64,000 bases of DNA from Setomelanomma holmii (Eukaryota; Ascomycota; Dothideomycetes; Pleosporales; Phaeosphaeriaceae), in NCBI GenBank assembly GCA_010015745.1, contig ML978167.1:124001-188000 (forward strand), given 5' to 3'. The translations under genes and the position numbers were made by a program. Numbering within the stretch: the stretch's first letter is position 1; every line of letters begins with the position of its first letter. Positions 44,097 to 54,928 of the stretch are shown piece after piece. The notes beneath the pieces are model-generated. The model worked only from the letters and a program-made list of their open reading frames with translations, was not told where the DNA came from and did no database searches.

Positions 44097-46024
44097 TTAG
44101 AGCAATGGAACCTGCACAATCCACTCGCATTTCGGTGGCACCAGCGGGATTTCCTCATCATCATTGAAGCGGCCCAGCTGGCCCACGCGCTTATAGATCT
44201 CTTCCAAAGTCTTACCCTGCTCGTCCTCGTACTCCTCAGGCTTGCCCTCCTTAAAGCGATCCTTGGGATCAATCTCCTTCGTGCCTCTAGGGGCTGCTGG
44301 CGATGCCGCCTGTTGCTGCGGTTGCGTAGTAGCTTGCGCGAAAGGAGACGCTGCTTGAGGAGCTTGTGCGCCAAACGGTGAAGCGGATGGCGCTGCTGCT
44401 GCAGCAGCTTGTGAACCTTGTGGCTTTTGCAAGAAGGGATTGGCTGGTGTTGATGATGGCTGAGATTGTGCTCCAAATGGCGATGCATTCGATGCTGGTT
44501 GGCTCGGCTGGCCAAAAGGACTTTGCGATGAGGCTTGGAATGGGTTTGGTTGCTCTCCAGCTGGCTTACTCAAGTTGGACCCAGCAGTGGAACCAAACGC
44601 TGGCTTACTCTGATTCGATCCGAAGGGACTGGCTTGTGCTGGTGGTGCTTGTTGACCAAATGGCGATGCTTGCGCAGCCAGCTGTTGACCAAAAGGAGAG
44701 GCCCCTGATGGGGCTGCCTGGCCGAACGGTGAAGCATTCAAAGCTCCCGTCTGCGCTGCTTGACCAAATGGTGAAGCATTCGAAGCACCAGGCTGTGAGG
44801 CTTGTCCGAAGCCTGACTGTCCGAATGCCGGTTTGCTGAAAGGATTGGCTTGCTGGCCTGCAGCACTTGTTTGTCCGAAGGGAGACGCGGTGCCAGGTGC
44901 GGACGCTTGACCGAAAGCTGGTTTCGATCCTAGGGCACTACCAGCTCCTGACATTGAGGGCTGACCGAATCCTGATGCTCCAAATGCGGGTTTACCAAAT
45001 GCTGCACCACCACCGAGTGCAGATGGCTGCCCGAATGGCGATGGCTTTGCTCCAAGACTTGATGCTGCTCCAAAACCGGACGCGGCCTGACCTGATTGAG
45101 ATGGCTGTCCAAATGTAGATGGTGTTTGACTTGGATTTGTAGGCTGACTAAAGGCAGGCTGTGCGAATCCTGGCGTTGAAGATTGACCAAACGTTGCTGT
45201 GGGTGCTTTCATGAAAGGATTCGCTGCAGGCTGGGAAGATGAGTTTGTGGGGGCTTGTGAGAAGGGATTCGAGCTTGGTGCTCCAGTTGATGCTGCTGTC
45301 GATGAATTCGATGCTGCGTTGCCGTTTGCAATGTCTATGCGATTGGGATGAACGTTGGCGCCTTCTTCAACATAGCGTACAGCTCCGTCTAGATCGTTGA
45401 GAATGGACTGCACTTGTTGTTGCATCTTCTCATTCAGTGCGCTTTCTTCTTGTTGCTTTGACAACCATTAGCTCGAGTTCATCCTGACGGTCTTGAAACT
45501 TACAGCTACAGCTTCGCCGCCAGCCAGTCGTTGAGTGTAGTAGCGCACGCGAAGCTCTTCAGGGCTGATCTCCACGGGACCCTCGATAAGCTGGCGTGGA
45601 GCATCTCGACCAGGACCATAACACGACAGTGGATAGATGGGCCGCTGAGTAGTGAGGTCATTCTTCATGTCCGCTTTGTCCAAGTGGAACAGCGGCGCCT
45701 TTGGATCCCGACTACCTACCAAATCGTAAGTCTAGGCCACAATATCGATTATGCGAGCATCATTCGCAAATGTTTGGAAGCGCTTACTGCCAAAAGTCCC
45801 ATCCGACTGGGTGGCTGGTTGATTAGGGCGATATCGATCGCCATTAAAGCCACCGAACCGATTGTTGCTAGAGCCTCCTCCGAAAGCGCTGGCGGCAGTC
45901 CGAGCTCCCGGATGCTCAAATTTGCATTGATCTATCGCGTCTTAAATATGTCTTCCCACGTGGTTGATGGTCACTTACCTCCGAAGCGGCAGGTGCCTTG
46001 TTGGTAGAATTTGCAGACGGTCAT
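44097..46024 (-). CDS. FG nucleoporin with CCCH zinc finger, Nup42-like
   Basis: Four exons: 46024-45979, 45931-45788, 45715-45504 and 45455-44097, all in phase, 586 residues. The start MTVCKFYQQGTCRFG joins to DQCKFEH, making a CCCH finger (C-x7-C-x5-C-x3-H). Next is a conserved block (DLTTQRPIYPLSCYGPGRDAPRQL) and a helix around QQQVQSILNDLDGAVRYVEEG. A long FG region of SPFGQ/AFG repeats then covers about 300 residues. The C-terminus (KGKTLEEIYKRVGQLGRFND-type helix, then IPLVPPKCEW) fits the Gle1-binding end of yeast Nup42. By family knowledge it works in mRNA export on the cytoplasmic side of the pore. The last intron uses an AAAG acceptor. Confidence 0.88.
44300..45330 (-). repeat. FG-repeat coding region
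   Basis: Dense imperfect repeats coding SPFGQ, PAFG and NPF units at roughly 30-50 nt spacing. Typical of FG nucleoporins. Confidence 0.75.
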
Positions 46025-46742
46025 CTCATCGGCGCTACTATGACTGCCTTGCGCAAATCCAGCGATAGGTGCGCCGAAAAGACTGTGTAGAGAAAGAAGA
46101 TTAGTGAGGAAGCTGAATGGTGCTGGACGTGCTGAATGAAAGCTGGAAGCAGACAACTTTAGGCGAAGCGGACGCGTTCTGCGCTAGCCAATCACATGCC
46201 GCGACTTGCACGGTGCAAGCTTGAACAGCGGTGAAAATTGCATAGCAAATCGCATACTCGCACATTACCTTTGCCTCTTGAAAGCCTGTACAGTAGTGCA
46301 TGTCAGATCGGGCTGGGCCCATCTCGAGTGCTGCATGGTAAGTAATGCTTGACGACTATACCTTGTTGTTAGTGCAGGCGACGTATCAGTAATGGACTCG
46401 ACGCGGTGCACATAGATCGGGACTGAATCAGTGCGAAGCGAAGTTTGTGAAGTGTTGTTTACAACTCAATCAAGTTCGATCTGTTGGTGTTGACCTGCAA
46501 ACCCTCGCAGCGACGGAAGAGGAAGGCGCGCTAGCTCCAAAACAAGGTTAGCGGCATGTTAAACATCCACGTCTGCTCCAGGTGCGGAGCGCATTCAAGT
46601 CTAATTGCTCGTTAACAGCTCGCACATTATGTACAAAACAACGATATACCCACCGTCAATGCGCTCGTATCCCACTGTTCAGGTCAAGCTACGCGATTGC
46701 GCTTCTGCCGCGAGACACCGCTGAATTACCGCCACGGTGTAG
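46025..46742. promoter_or_regulatory. Intergenic, divergent promoters; no gene seen
   Basis: 718 bp between the Nup42-like start and the small membrane protein start. The minus-strand frame from 46156 continues into the nucleoporin start but looks like leader. Confidence 0.4.
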
Positions 46743-47072
46743 ATGCACGCCTTCTCTATACTCACACTCGGTATATTTGTTGCGGGCTATTCTACCGCTC
46801 GCTGGGACCTCGTCACTCGCTTATACGAGCTTGCCATATTCGCCTGGGAGCACGGCGTTGTCACAAGAGCAGCAAAGGGCGTTGGTCTGCTGTCTGTCTT
46901 CTTCTTCCTGCTGGTACTGCCAATTGCGCGTCTCGCAGCGAAAGAGACGAACTTGGTCAGTCAAGCCTACGCGAGAGGATGGCACAGCATCACTGACAAG
47001 GTCCAGCATCCACGCATAGCAGGCAGTGGCATCTCTGCTCGCGAACAGCTCAAACGCCGAGGTTCCTTCTAG
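46743..47072 (+). CDS. Small membrane protein upstream of Gpi1, unknown
   Basis: Single exon of 109 residues from the ATG at 46743 to the TAG at 47070-47072. It has a hydrophobic N-terminal segment (FSILTLGIFVAGYSTA), an amphipathic middle (LVTRLYELAIFAWEHG), a second membrane segment (VGLLSVFFFLLVLPIA) and a basic polar tail ending KRRGSF. The look is of a small ER or organelle membrane protein. I do not recognise a family. The stop is only 20 nt (or 41 nt) before the two candidate Gpi1 start codons, which is too short for a separate terminator and promoter. A shared transcript is therefore likely. Confidence 0.65.
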   Translation: MHAFSILTLGIFVAGYSTARWDLVTRLYELAIFAWEHGVVTRAAKGVGLLSVFFFLLVLPIARLAAKETNLVSQAYARGWHSITDKVQHPRIAGSGISAREQLKRRGSF

Positions 47073-47092
47073 TGGGGCAGCATAATGGGGAT

Positions 47093-49313
47093 ATGGTCAC
47101 TCGCAATGGGTTGATGCGCGTCTTCTGGCCGTCGGACGTGCCTAATAGCAACCAAGCCAGCGTCGTCGTCGGCTTTCGCAATTCAAAATCGGATGTCTTT
47201 GTCGTAGGCGTCCTGCAGGATGTCGAGGTGTGTATAGCGAGCGATCCAGGGGGGGCTTATGCTAACACAGTCCCAGCTTCGACGCGTCGAAAATGCCCTA
47301 GCAGTAGGAACACTCTTACGCAACAGTCCGCACGATATCGACGAGCTGCTTCAGCGATGCAGCCACGATGCGGTCCACATTCTAGGTGTCGTCAACCCAG
47401 CGAATGGTCTTAACCAGACGGACCTGAACCTCCCCACCTTCCATATCGATCCAGCGTCCCGCCTCCCGCGACTGAGTAGCCTTGCCGACACTGCCTTATC
47501 GGCTCAGATCATAATCTACGATCGACCGCATCCCACGCGCATGCAGTACCTCTCCCTGCAACCTATTACCCTCGCCTTGGGAGACAGAATTAGGAGTATA
47601 TTGTGGGATGCTGCCTTTGAGGAAGAAGAGAAAGAACGGAAGAGGAAGCTGAAACTAGTAGAGAAGTTGAAGCTACACAGGGTCGTTTCGCGGACATCGT
47701 CACAGATGGAGTTGGCTTTGCCTATGCTCATTGAGCAGGTCAATTGCTCGTTCGAGCTCAACGCCGTGTTACAAAAGAACACACGGTTGATTAGCAGGCG
47801 TAGGAAGCGAGCTCAGAGCGTCAGCGAGCGTGTGACTGAATCTGCAAGTGATCTCTGGGATTACCTGTATATGGCGCTCAGTTACATTTTATGGATGTGG
47901 ATCTGGCCACTGTTGTCGCAAGTCCTCACATCAGCTCTGATGGCCAACCGAGTCGCGGCAGAAGTTGCGTTGGGGATTCTGCACTGGCGTCCAGCAACCT
48001 CAGGGGATGCGCTAGCTCTCAAAGATATATCAGCGACCGCTCAGCAGATCGATATCCGTTTGCAGCAATTCTGCTATTGGCCGATACAGTACCTGACCTT
48101 GCGTAAAAGAAAGGCCGGCTGGGCCAGCTTCACGAACACTCATCCAGACTATATTCGATTCTACAATAGTCTGTGGCTTGTAGCTAATGATATCATCATG
48201 GGCGTAGCTTTGGGTTCATATATCATCGAGAATTCCAGCATGGCGGCTGCCAAGGTCGACTTGATCTTCAGCCAATGGTCTGTGGCAGAAGTAAGACGCA
48301 TGGTTACGTGGCTCATGGGCTCTCCAGGTGGTCTGAAATTGAACACCGAGCTGGCCACATTCCTCGGTGATCTTTTCCTTTGGGTCATCGACTACTGGAC
48401 CGGTAAGTTTCCCAAGTGTTCTTCAAAGCCTTCCTAATGTGTGCAGGCTGCATTGAAATCCTACGACCACATCTTCCCCATCTCATTCAGCTGATCGGGG
48501 TATCGTCCTTCGGTGGTGCTACCCTACCCATCTCGATCTTTTCGGATCTGGTGTCCTTATTGACGCTCCACATCTACTCTTTCTACATCGCGTCTGCACG
48601 GATCTTCCACTGGCAACTCACGATTATGATCTCGCTCTTCCACCTCTTCCGTGGCAAGAAACGCAACGTCTTGCGGAATCGCATCGATTCGTGCGACTAT
48701 GACCTAGATCAGCTACTATTGGGGACCATCCTCTTTACCTTACAGGCCTTCCTCTTACCCACCGTGTTTGTCTTCTACTTGTTGTTTGCATGCGCAAGAG
48801 TTGCAGTCATTAGTCTGAAGGCTTTACTGGAGATTGGACTGGCGTGCCTTAATCATTTCCCGCTCTTTGCAGTCATGCTGCGACTCAAAGACCCAGGACG
48901 ATTGCCTGGTATGTAGCCAAGTCTCGTGAAGTGTACGACAGCTGACAGCCTTAGGTGGGATCTGTTTCGAGCTTCAGGAAATAAATGCTCGTTCCTCCGA
49001 GCTCGACACTGCAGTACCGACCGCTTATGTGGTGCTCAAGGTATGCACTCTGATGCGTTGCATAAACCTCGCTCACATCCCACAGTCCATTCCACTTTCA
49101 CTTCGCGCCATGTTCAACCCCTACTTTGAGCTCGGCGGTCGCATACGCAAGCATTACTTTTCTGGTAGTGTTTTCCTGAATCTAGCATCTGGGGAGTTCG
49201 TGCCGCCGATACATCGTGGGACGCTCTACAGCTTGCAATACAGCATGCTTCCCGCTGACCGAACTACCATTGGCGAGCTGTGGGAGAGATTGAAAGGGAA
49301 AGAGAGCTCCTGA
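47093..49313 (+). CDS. GPI1: GPI-GlcNAc transferase subunit Gpi1 (PIG-Q)
   Basis: Five exons: 47093-47227 (or from the ATG at 47114), 47271-48402, 48447-48908, 48955-49040 and 49086-49313. All are in phase, 680 or 673 residues. The N-terminus has MRVFWPSDVP and VVVGFRNSKSDVFVVGVLQDVE; the core has repeated membrane segments. The family block LFLWVIDYWTGCIEILRPHLPHLIQLIGVSSFGGATLPISIF crosses an intron correctly, followed by LDQLLLGTILFTLQAFLLPT. The C-terminal domain (SLRAMFNPYFELGGRI) is also typical. Gpi1 stabilises the enzyme complex that makes GlcNAc-phosphatidylinositol, the first step of GPI anchor synthesis at the ER. The first intron (43 nt) has two nearby acceptors 6 nt apart. Confidence 0.92.
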
Positions 49314-49654
49314 CATCGAGCAGCGATCGGCCGGTCCCAACTCCTGGAATATGCCAGGTATGCATCTCGCGTTTCTCTACACGTTGGGGATCACCGAGTA
49401 CCTTCTCGAGCTGCTTGCAGCAATCCAACAAGTTCGTGATGAACATGCGTCACTGAAAGAGACCTTGAAAGCGTGTTACTTCGGACAACTCGGGACTTCG
49501 GTGATAGTGAAGATGAGCCCTCGCGTCGCCGCTCGCTCCTGCCGACTCTCATCTTCACGCGCGCTAGCGCGTGCCGCGTAACCTCCAAGCAGCAAGCGCC
49601 TTTGCAACTGTGTCTTCCCTCGCCTCAACTTCAACTCCACGGCCAGTGGACATC
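49314..49654. other. Intergenic; no gene seen
   Basis: 341 bp between the Gpi1 stop and the candidate BTB start. No feature recognised. Confidence 0.45.
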
Positions 49655-50383
49655 ATGGCATCACAAAAGACGTCTCGAGGCGCAACGAGCAAAGCCATCA
49701 AGTTAGTAAGGCCGGAATGAGACCAGTAGTACAAGCTCACAAGCAAAGCTTCGATGCGTCCACCCAACTTACGGTAGTTGTTGGCCAAGAACCCGCCCAG
49801 AAGCGCTTCTTAGTACGTGAAGGGTTCGTAATGCTCTCGCTCTGAGTTCTTTCGACGCGCAATGAACGGCAACTGGACTGAACGGGAAGAGCGCTTGGTC
49901 AAGCTTCCTGATGGCAATCCTGAGATCTTTGCGATCTATGTCAACCTTGTGTACACCAACATCGTCGCCACCATCCAGTCTGAAGCTCCCAAGGAAATGG
50001 GTATGCTGACTGGTGAGTTTGAGGCGTTGAGCAAACTATTCGTACTCAGCGAGAAGCTATACGACACCGCAGCGAAGAACGCTGTACTCGAGGCAATCCT
50101 CGCTGTGGTCAACGAACCCGATGCTGCCGGCAAGAAGTACTATCCGACATGCGAGGCGGTTCGCTTGATGTATGAGGGCACGTACACAGGCTCCTCAGGA
50201 CGACGGCTGCTGGTGGACATCTGGACACACATCAACTGGTCCTGTCTTGAGTTATCTGCAGTTCAGCTGCCAAAAGAGTTCTACGTTGATCTCGCTTTAG
50301 CGATGCGCAGGGACAGACCAGCTGGAAGGAAGAGCGTGGCGGAGCGCAGCGATGCGAGCCAGTATATGGTGAATGTCGAGTAG
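49655..50383 (+). pseudogene. BTB/POZ-domain gene with a frameshift
   Basis: The 3' part (from 49862) reads MNGNWTEREERLVKLPDGNPEIFAIYVNLVYT, a typical fungal BTB region, and ends at 50383. The preceding BTB strand (TVVVGQEPAQKRFLVREGFVML) is in another frame ending at a TGA at 49843. The expected SRSEFFRRAMNGNW is in frame 2 from 49835, so one base is extra near 49834. A possible first exon (MASQKTSRGATSKAIKL, ATG at 49655) would join by a short 38-nt intron (GTAAGG donor). BTB proteins are adaptors for Cullin-3 ligases or act in transcription, and such genes are numerous in filamentous fungi. It may be a pseudogene or a sequencing error. Confidence 0.6.
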
Positions 50384-51032
50384 CACGCTGTGACGAGTCA
50401 CTAGAGGAGTGGATCTTCGACCGAAACACCACGTTCAGTGGCTTCAATGGTTCAGCTTACTGGCGCGTGCGAAAGAACGCTCGAATGATCATGGTATTGA
50501 GACCCATTGGCTTTTACAAGATCGATCCCACGTAGTTGTCAATCTATGTGCTAGACCCCGAAGAGTTCACCACAATTGATTCTCGTCGTTACGCAACAAC
50601 CTGATGGAGTTTGCATGTCCTTGATTTCGAGATTGACGATTCGAATCACAGCTCTCAGCCACGACGAGACGACTTATTTGTCACTATTCGGAGTTTATAC
50701 CCAGCCACCCGCAGGCTGTGCGGGCGTTCGAATACAACTCGTATGTTCAAATTCGCCTATATAGCAACATCTCCGAGATGAACTTCGTTAGCCACATCCC
50801 CATCCACCGTGAAATAAGATTTTGCTTCCCGTTCAAAAACAACATGTGCCGCCCTGGCTTCGCATTATGCAAGAAAGTAGAGTTGGCCGCCCAAACTGTA
50901 AAGACATATATACGCCGAAATGTAGAAGCTCGACGCTTAGCCCGCCGTCTTGGTACTAACACCCTGTGCGCCGTATATATTTCGCCGAAAAGATCATTGT
51001 GTTGAAACATTGCCGAAATCGTGTGTATATTC
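50384..51032. other. Intergenic, convergent; no gene seen
   Basis: 649 bp between the BTB stop and the methyltransferase stop. No coding pattern recognised. Confidence 0.5.
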
Positions 51033-52592
51033 TCAATATTGGTCGTCATCGTCGCCCTCGTCGTCAGAAGTGGGTTCTTTCGGCCAGTGCGATGGCCTGG
51101 GCGTTTGGCTAGAGGGTTCTGAGGGGAAGGGTTTGCGGCCGTATACGATCCAGCTGCGGTGTGTTAGGTTCAAGTCACAATCCCAAAAACGAACCACTTA
51201 CACCTTATAGTAAGCGTGTACCGATCTGTCACCAATCGCATTCCGCAAGTGCGCCAGATAAACCTCGACTTCCGCATCCGTCCACTGCAGCGCCTTGGTG
51301 AAGTACTCGACGGTCCAAGCGTGCACGCCCTGGTTCAAGTTCCAGAACATGAATTTCCCGAGGAGTTTGAACTTGGAGTCGCGCGGCCAGTTGTTGACGG
51401 GTATCGCAAAGACCTCTTCCTTGACGTCGACAAAGCCCGCTTGTTCGTACCACGTCTTGAGTTTATTTGCGATGCGGAGCGGCTTGCCGAGCGCCATGGC
51501 GGCCTTGTCCTGCAGGCGCGTCCACTCGAGGAGTTCCCAGTCGGCAGACATGGTGCCGTCGTCGCAGTATAGCTTTGAGTAGATCTCGTGCGACTCCATG
51601 TATCCACCGGGCTCGAGGTTGTTGTAGCCCTTTTGTATGATCTCACGGAAGTCTTCGAAGATGCCGAGTGACATGCGGGTATGGACGTAGTCGTAGGGTT
51701 GAGTACAGTGCCACCATTCTTTGCGGCGGATGTCGTCGATGAAAAAGTCGACGTTGGCGGGCGTTCTGTCGCTGGTCAGCACTGTTATTGGGGCGCAGCG
51801 CAAAACACTATGGGTGCTCACATGTCTGGCTGGATGGGTGACAGGTCAATGCCTTCGACCTGTTGCGCAATTAGATGCCGTCCACATGACCATGCCGGCG
51901 ACGTACCCGAGTCTTTGGAAATTCCTTGGCTGCACATTGTTAGCGTTAGCGATGGTGACGGTTGGTGCTGCGCCGCAGACGTACCCATTTCCAAGCACCA
52001 CTTGCCCGTGCCGCAGCCAATATCCAGAACGCGCTTCGGGCGCTTAAGGGGCGCGAAGTAATTATGTTGGGCGAACAGCGCCTTGATGATGGCATGCTGC
52101 ATGTCTAGACGCTCGTTCTCCATCTGGGAAGCTTCTGGTCAGCGAGCGCCAACCGGTGGCGGCGTAATAGAGAAGGCATACCGCATCATTGGGAAAGGGA
52201 TATGCTATGCATATGTTAGCACGTGGTGTCGTGAAGTTGTCTGAATGTGCAGTGCTCACCTCCGGCCATATAGCGGTGATATGTGCGGCCATGGCTGTGA
52301 ACATAGTCCCATATACTCGGCGTAAGACTTGCGGTTTCGCTGTCAATGGTCAGCAGGGGCAGCTACCAACTGCGGCAGGTGCGACCCACGATTCGAAGTC
52401 TGCGACATCGTCCGACTGCGGATCCGACTAGAAAGCAATCGTGTCAGCGAGCGTGTCTGAGTCGCGTTGCGGGGAGGTAAGCATGGCACCACGTACATCG
52501 GCTTCCAGCGTCGAGTGGGTGAAGTCTGTCAGGTCTGTAAGGTCCGTCGCCGACGAGAGCGGACGCAGCGGCCGCTGGCGGGTGGCAGTCAT
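51033..52592 (-). CDS. LaeA-like SAM-dependent methyltransferase
   Basis: Eight exons reconstructed: 52592-52497, 52362-52260, 52204-52182, 52123-51985, 51929-51907, 51859-51822, 51765-51202 and 51153-51033. All joins are in phase, giving 368 residues. Two exons are only 23 nt each. The spliced protein reads GRTYHRYMAGAYPFPNDAM, then the SAM-binding motif VLDIGCGTGKWCLEMA, EFPKTRVEGIDLSPIQPD, VDFFIDDIRRKEWW, YDYVHTRMSLG and NLEPGGYMESHE. It ends VWIVYGRKPFPSEP and an acidic tail. This is the LaeA-like/TAM family of fungi, whose members influence secondary metabolism and development. The first two exons are the least certain. It is not next to a metabolite backbone gene. Confidence 0.82.
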
Positions 52593-53499
52593 GGCCGTGG
52601 TGGAGTGCAGCGAACGGCGTGGTAGCGGGCAGGTCCGTCGAGGAGGAGGCAATTCCAGCTAGATGGGATGTCGTTCCCAAGCCCAGGGTTCTGGAGGCGG
52701 TCAGACCGAGCAGCGGAGATGGGTCCGGGGATTCTCTTCCTTCGCTTGGACCGCACAGCCAACCACCACCGTGTCCCCGCAACACCTGACCCGACACCGC
52801 TCTGCTGCCATCTGTCAACGACCCACCAGCATCCTCATGCACCTAATCACTGCCTCGAGTTTGCGCCTCATTCATGTGGCTAGTGCTTAGGTGCACTCCT
52901 CCCACGCGTGTGCGACCAGTGCATTGGGTGCCAACGTCGCCCGACCGCCCGGTCGCAGTGCCTTCGACATGATTTCTATGTTTCTCGACAGAAGCAATAC
53001 CTCATGTCATGCATCCGCGCCGCATTGCTAGTCCGACCGACCGGTCATTCGACATGCATGAAATTGACGCAACTCGTCTGTGCTGCGAGAATTGAAATTG
53101 CACGCCCAGCCATTCTCTGCAGTGACGCCTCTAATTCCAACAGTGATATTCATCAAAAGAAACGGTGATTGAGTGGATAAGCGGATCTACGCGTCCCACG
53201 GTCCGATGTGGATACGCATCTGCTTTTTTGTGGCTTTCGGAACATTCTGTAGCTCGTAGGTTAGTGAGACATTTGGGGACACCATTCGTCATCAAGCGTC
53301 TGTCATCCGAAAATTTGGTCTTCATGAAAAGTTGTGTGTTGTGGTTCAATTGCTGAATTCTTTTCACTGTCAAGACCAAGTTCTCTTAGAGCTTAATAAA
53401 GCTATCCTCTCTCGAGTAGAAACCTGGTCCGCAAGGTCTCATTTGGTGAATGATCTGGGCGACAATAGCTCGCCCATCTTCAAAACGCACTCAAATGCA
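52593..53499. other. Intergenic; no gene seen
   Basis: About 900 bp between the methyltransferase start and the F-box gene stop. It holds the methyltransferase promoter; small frames look random. Confidence 0.5.
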
Positions 53500-54600
53500 T
53501 CAAACAAAAACGTTGATGGACCGCCCTAGTTCCTCCTCCACACACCGAATCTCATCCATGAGACAGTTCTGCCGGTAGCTCTCCACCTCGAAGTCTGGTC
53601 TGTCACGATCGAGGAAGCTTGTGACGAGCAATACTTTGAGTACTTCCCATCTTTTTAGTAGCTCCGGCACGCGAATCGAGGTATATGGTGGCAAAGACTG
53701 CTGTGGATTGTACATCAGGTATTGAGCCAGCGACCGGCAGGATGCGAAAAAGCAAAGCTGTACTCGTCGAAAGCGAGGGAAATCGCCGTCTTGGGCGATG
53801 TTGCCGTGCAGTTTGTCCAAGAAAGCCCAAGGGCAAGTCTCTTGTGTGCAAAACACATTGAGGACTTCCAGATTCTGTGGGAGAACCAAGAACGGTCCGT
53901 CGTAGAATTTCGACCTGAGGAAGCTGCTTGCAACGGTCAAGACTCGCAGGTTGCTGAAACGTCGAAACACAAAATTGAAGCTCGAGGCAAGAGGCATCGC
54001 TTTGGTGATACTGATCGCTTCTAGTCTGTCACAGACCAATCCGCCAAGTGCATCCGTGAGCCGCGACGAGACGTTCGTGGATACGGTCATCTTCAATAAC
54101 ACGTCGCATATCGTGCGCAGGGTAACGGTTTCGATTGATGATGGGAGTCTCAACTCTTTTGCATTCGAGGCAGTCGCCAGTAAGGCCATGACCCAAGGTT
54201 CGATTGCTCCATCTCTCCATTTGAGGACGGGCTCGAGAAGAACGTCTGGATGATTGGGTAGTAGCTTCTGTAAAACCTGAAGGCAAGCCTTGGTAGCTCT
54301 ATTACTCGGATTGAGGGCGTCGGCGTCGAATGTGGCCCTCAACTCGATGCGCCCAATATGAGGTGTCCATTCAGGGTGCTGTGTTAAGAGCTTCAGGTAT
54401 ACCGGAATGCTGCGAACAGAAACTATACCATTGCGAATGAGTGTTTCATTCACGACATTGCGGAAGCGACGGTGGCTCAATGCTAGGTGTCGGAGAGCAG
54501 TGCTTTGCTCGCTGCCATCGATATCGAACGTAATGCGAAGGAGGATCTCGTCTGGTAGGCAGAGGATTGGCGATTTCTTGACGTTGGTTGAGGTGGCCAT
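53500..54600 (-). CDS. F-box protein, unknown target
   Basis: Single exon of 366 residues; the ATG at 54600 (MATSTNVKK) fits the family better than the in-frame extension to 54864. The N-terminal F-box-like motif is ILCLPDEILLRITFDID, followed by LRHLALSHRRFRNVVNETL. The rest has leucine-rich stretches (NLRVLTVASSFLRSKF, NLEVLNVFCT) without clear repeats. F-box proteins recruit substrates to SCF ubiquitin ligases. Fungal genomes carry many such orphan members. Confidence 0.72.
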   Translation of the reverse strand: MATSTNVKKSPILCLPDEILLRITFDIDGSEQSTALRHLALSHRRFRNVVNETLIRNGIVSVRSIPVYLKLLTQHPEWTPHIGRIELRATFDADALNPSNRATKACLQVLQKLLPNHPDVLLEPVLKWRDGAIEPWVMALLATASNAKELRLPSSIETVTLRTICDVLLKMTVSTNVSSRLTDALGGLVCDRLEAISITKAMPLASSFNFVFRRFSNLRVLTVASSFLRSKFYDGPFLVLPQNLEVLNVFCTQETCPWAFLDKLHGNIAQDGDFPRFRRVQLCFFASCRSLAQYLMYNPQQSLPPYTSIRVPELLKRWEVLKVLLVTSFLDRDRPDFEVESYRQNCLMDEIRCVEEELGRSINVFV

Positions 54601-54928
54601 GCTAGCTCGTGTTGAATGGTTGGTCAGTGACGTTAGCAAGAGGGGTAAGTCGGATTGAGGCAGAATAAACCTTGGAGGGCCAGCGCCGCGCCAAGACACG
54701 TGATGTGGTGAAGTGAGAGCGAGCCGTTTGCGCCTTCCCAGTCTACGAGGCGAGGAAGGAGCGCATGAGTCAGCACTTGGGTTGTTGATCAGCTTGCAAA
54801 GTGACAAAAGAACATGGTTAATGCTATTGCACCAAGGAAGAATCGACCCATCTATGCCTATCACTAATGTACAGATTATCGGACACGAATGTGGGTCATG
54901 AGTGCCATGAGGCCTGGCCAGTGAACAC
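54601..54928. other. Intergenic; no gene seen
   Basis: 328 bp between two minus-strand genes. It may contain a last exon of the MICOS gene, because a GTGAGT donor overlaps that gene's stop region. Confidence 0.4.

Noticed and set aside
44366..45118. Plus-strand open frames across the FG repeats
   Set aside because: Shadows of the repetitive nucleoporin sequence.
54601..54928. Extra C-terminal exon of the MICOS gene using the GTGAGT at its stop
   Set aside because: The unspliced end ..GWVKKGR is plausible and the candidate exon is short with no supporting pattern.
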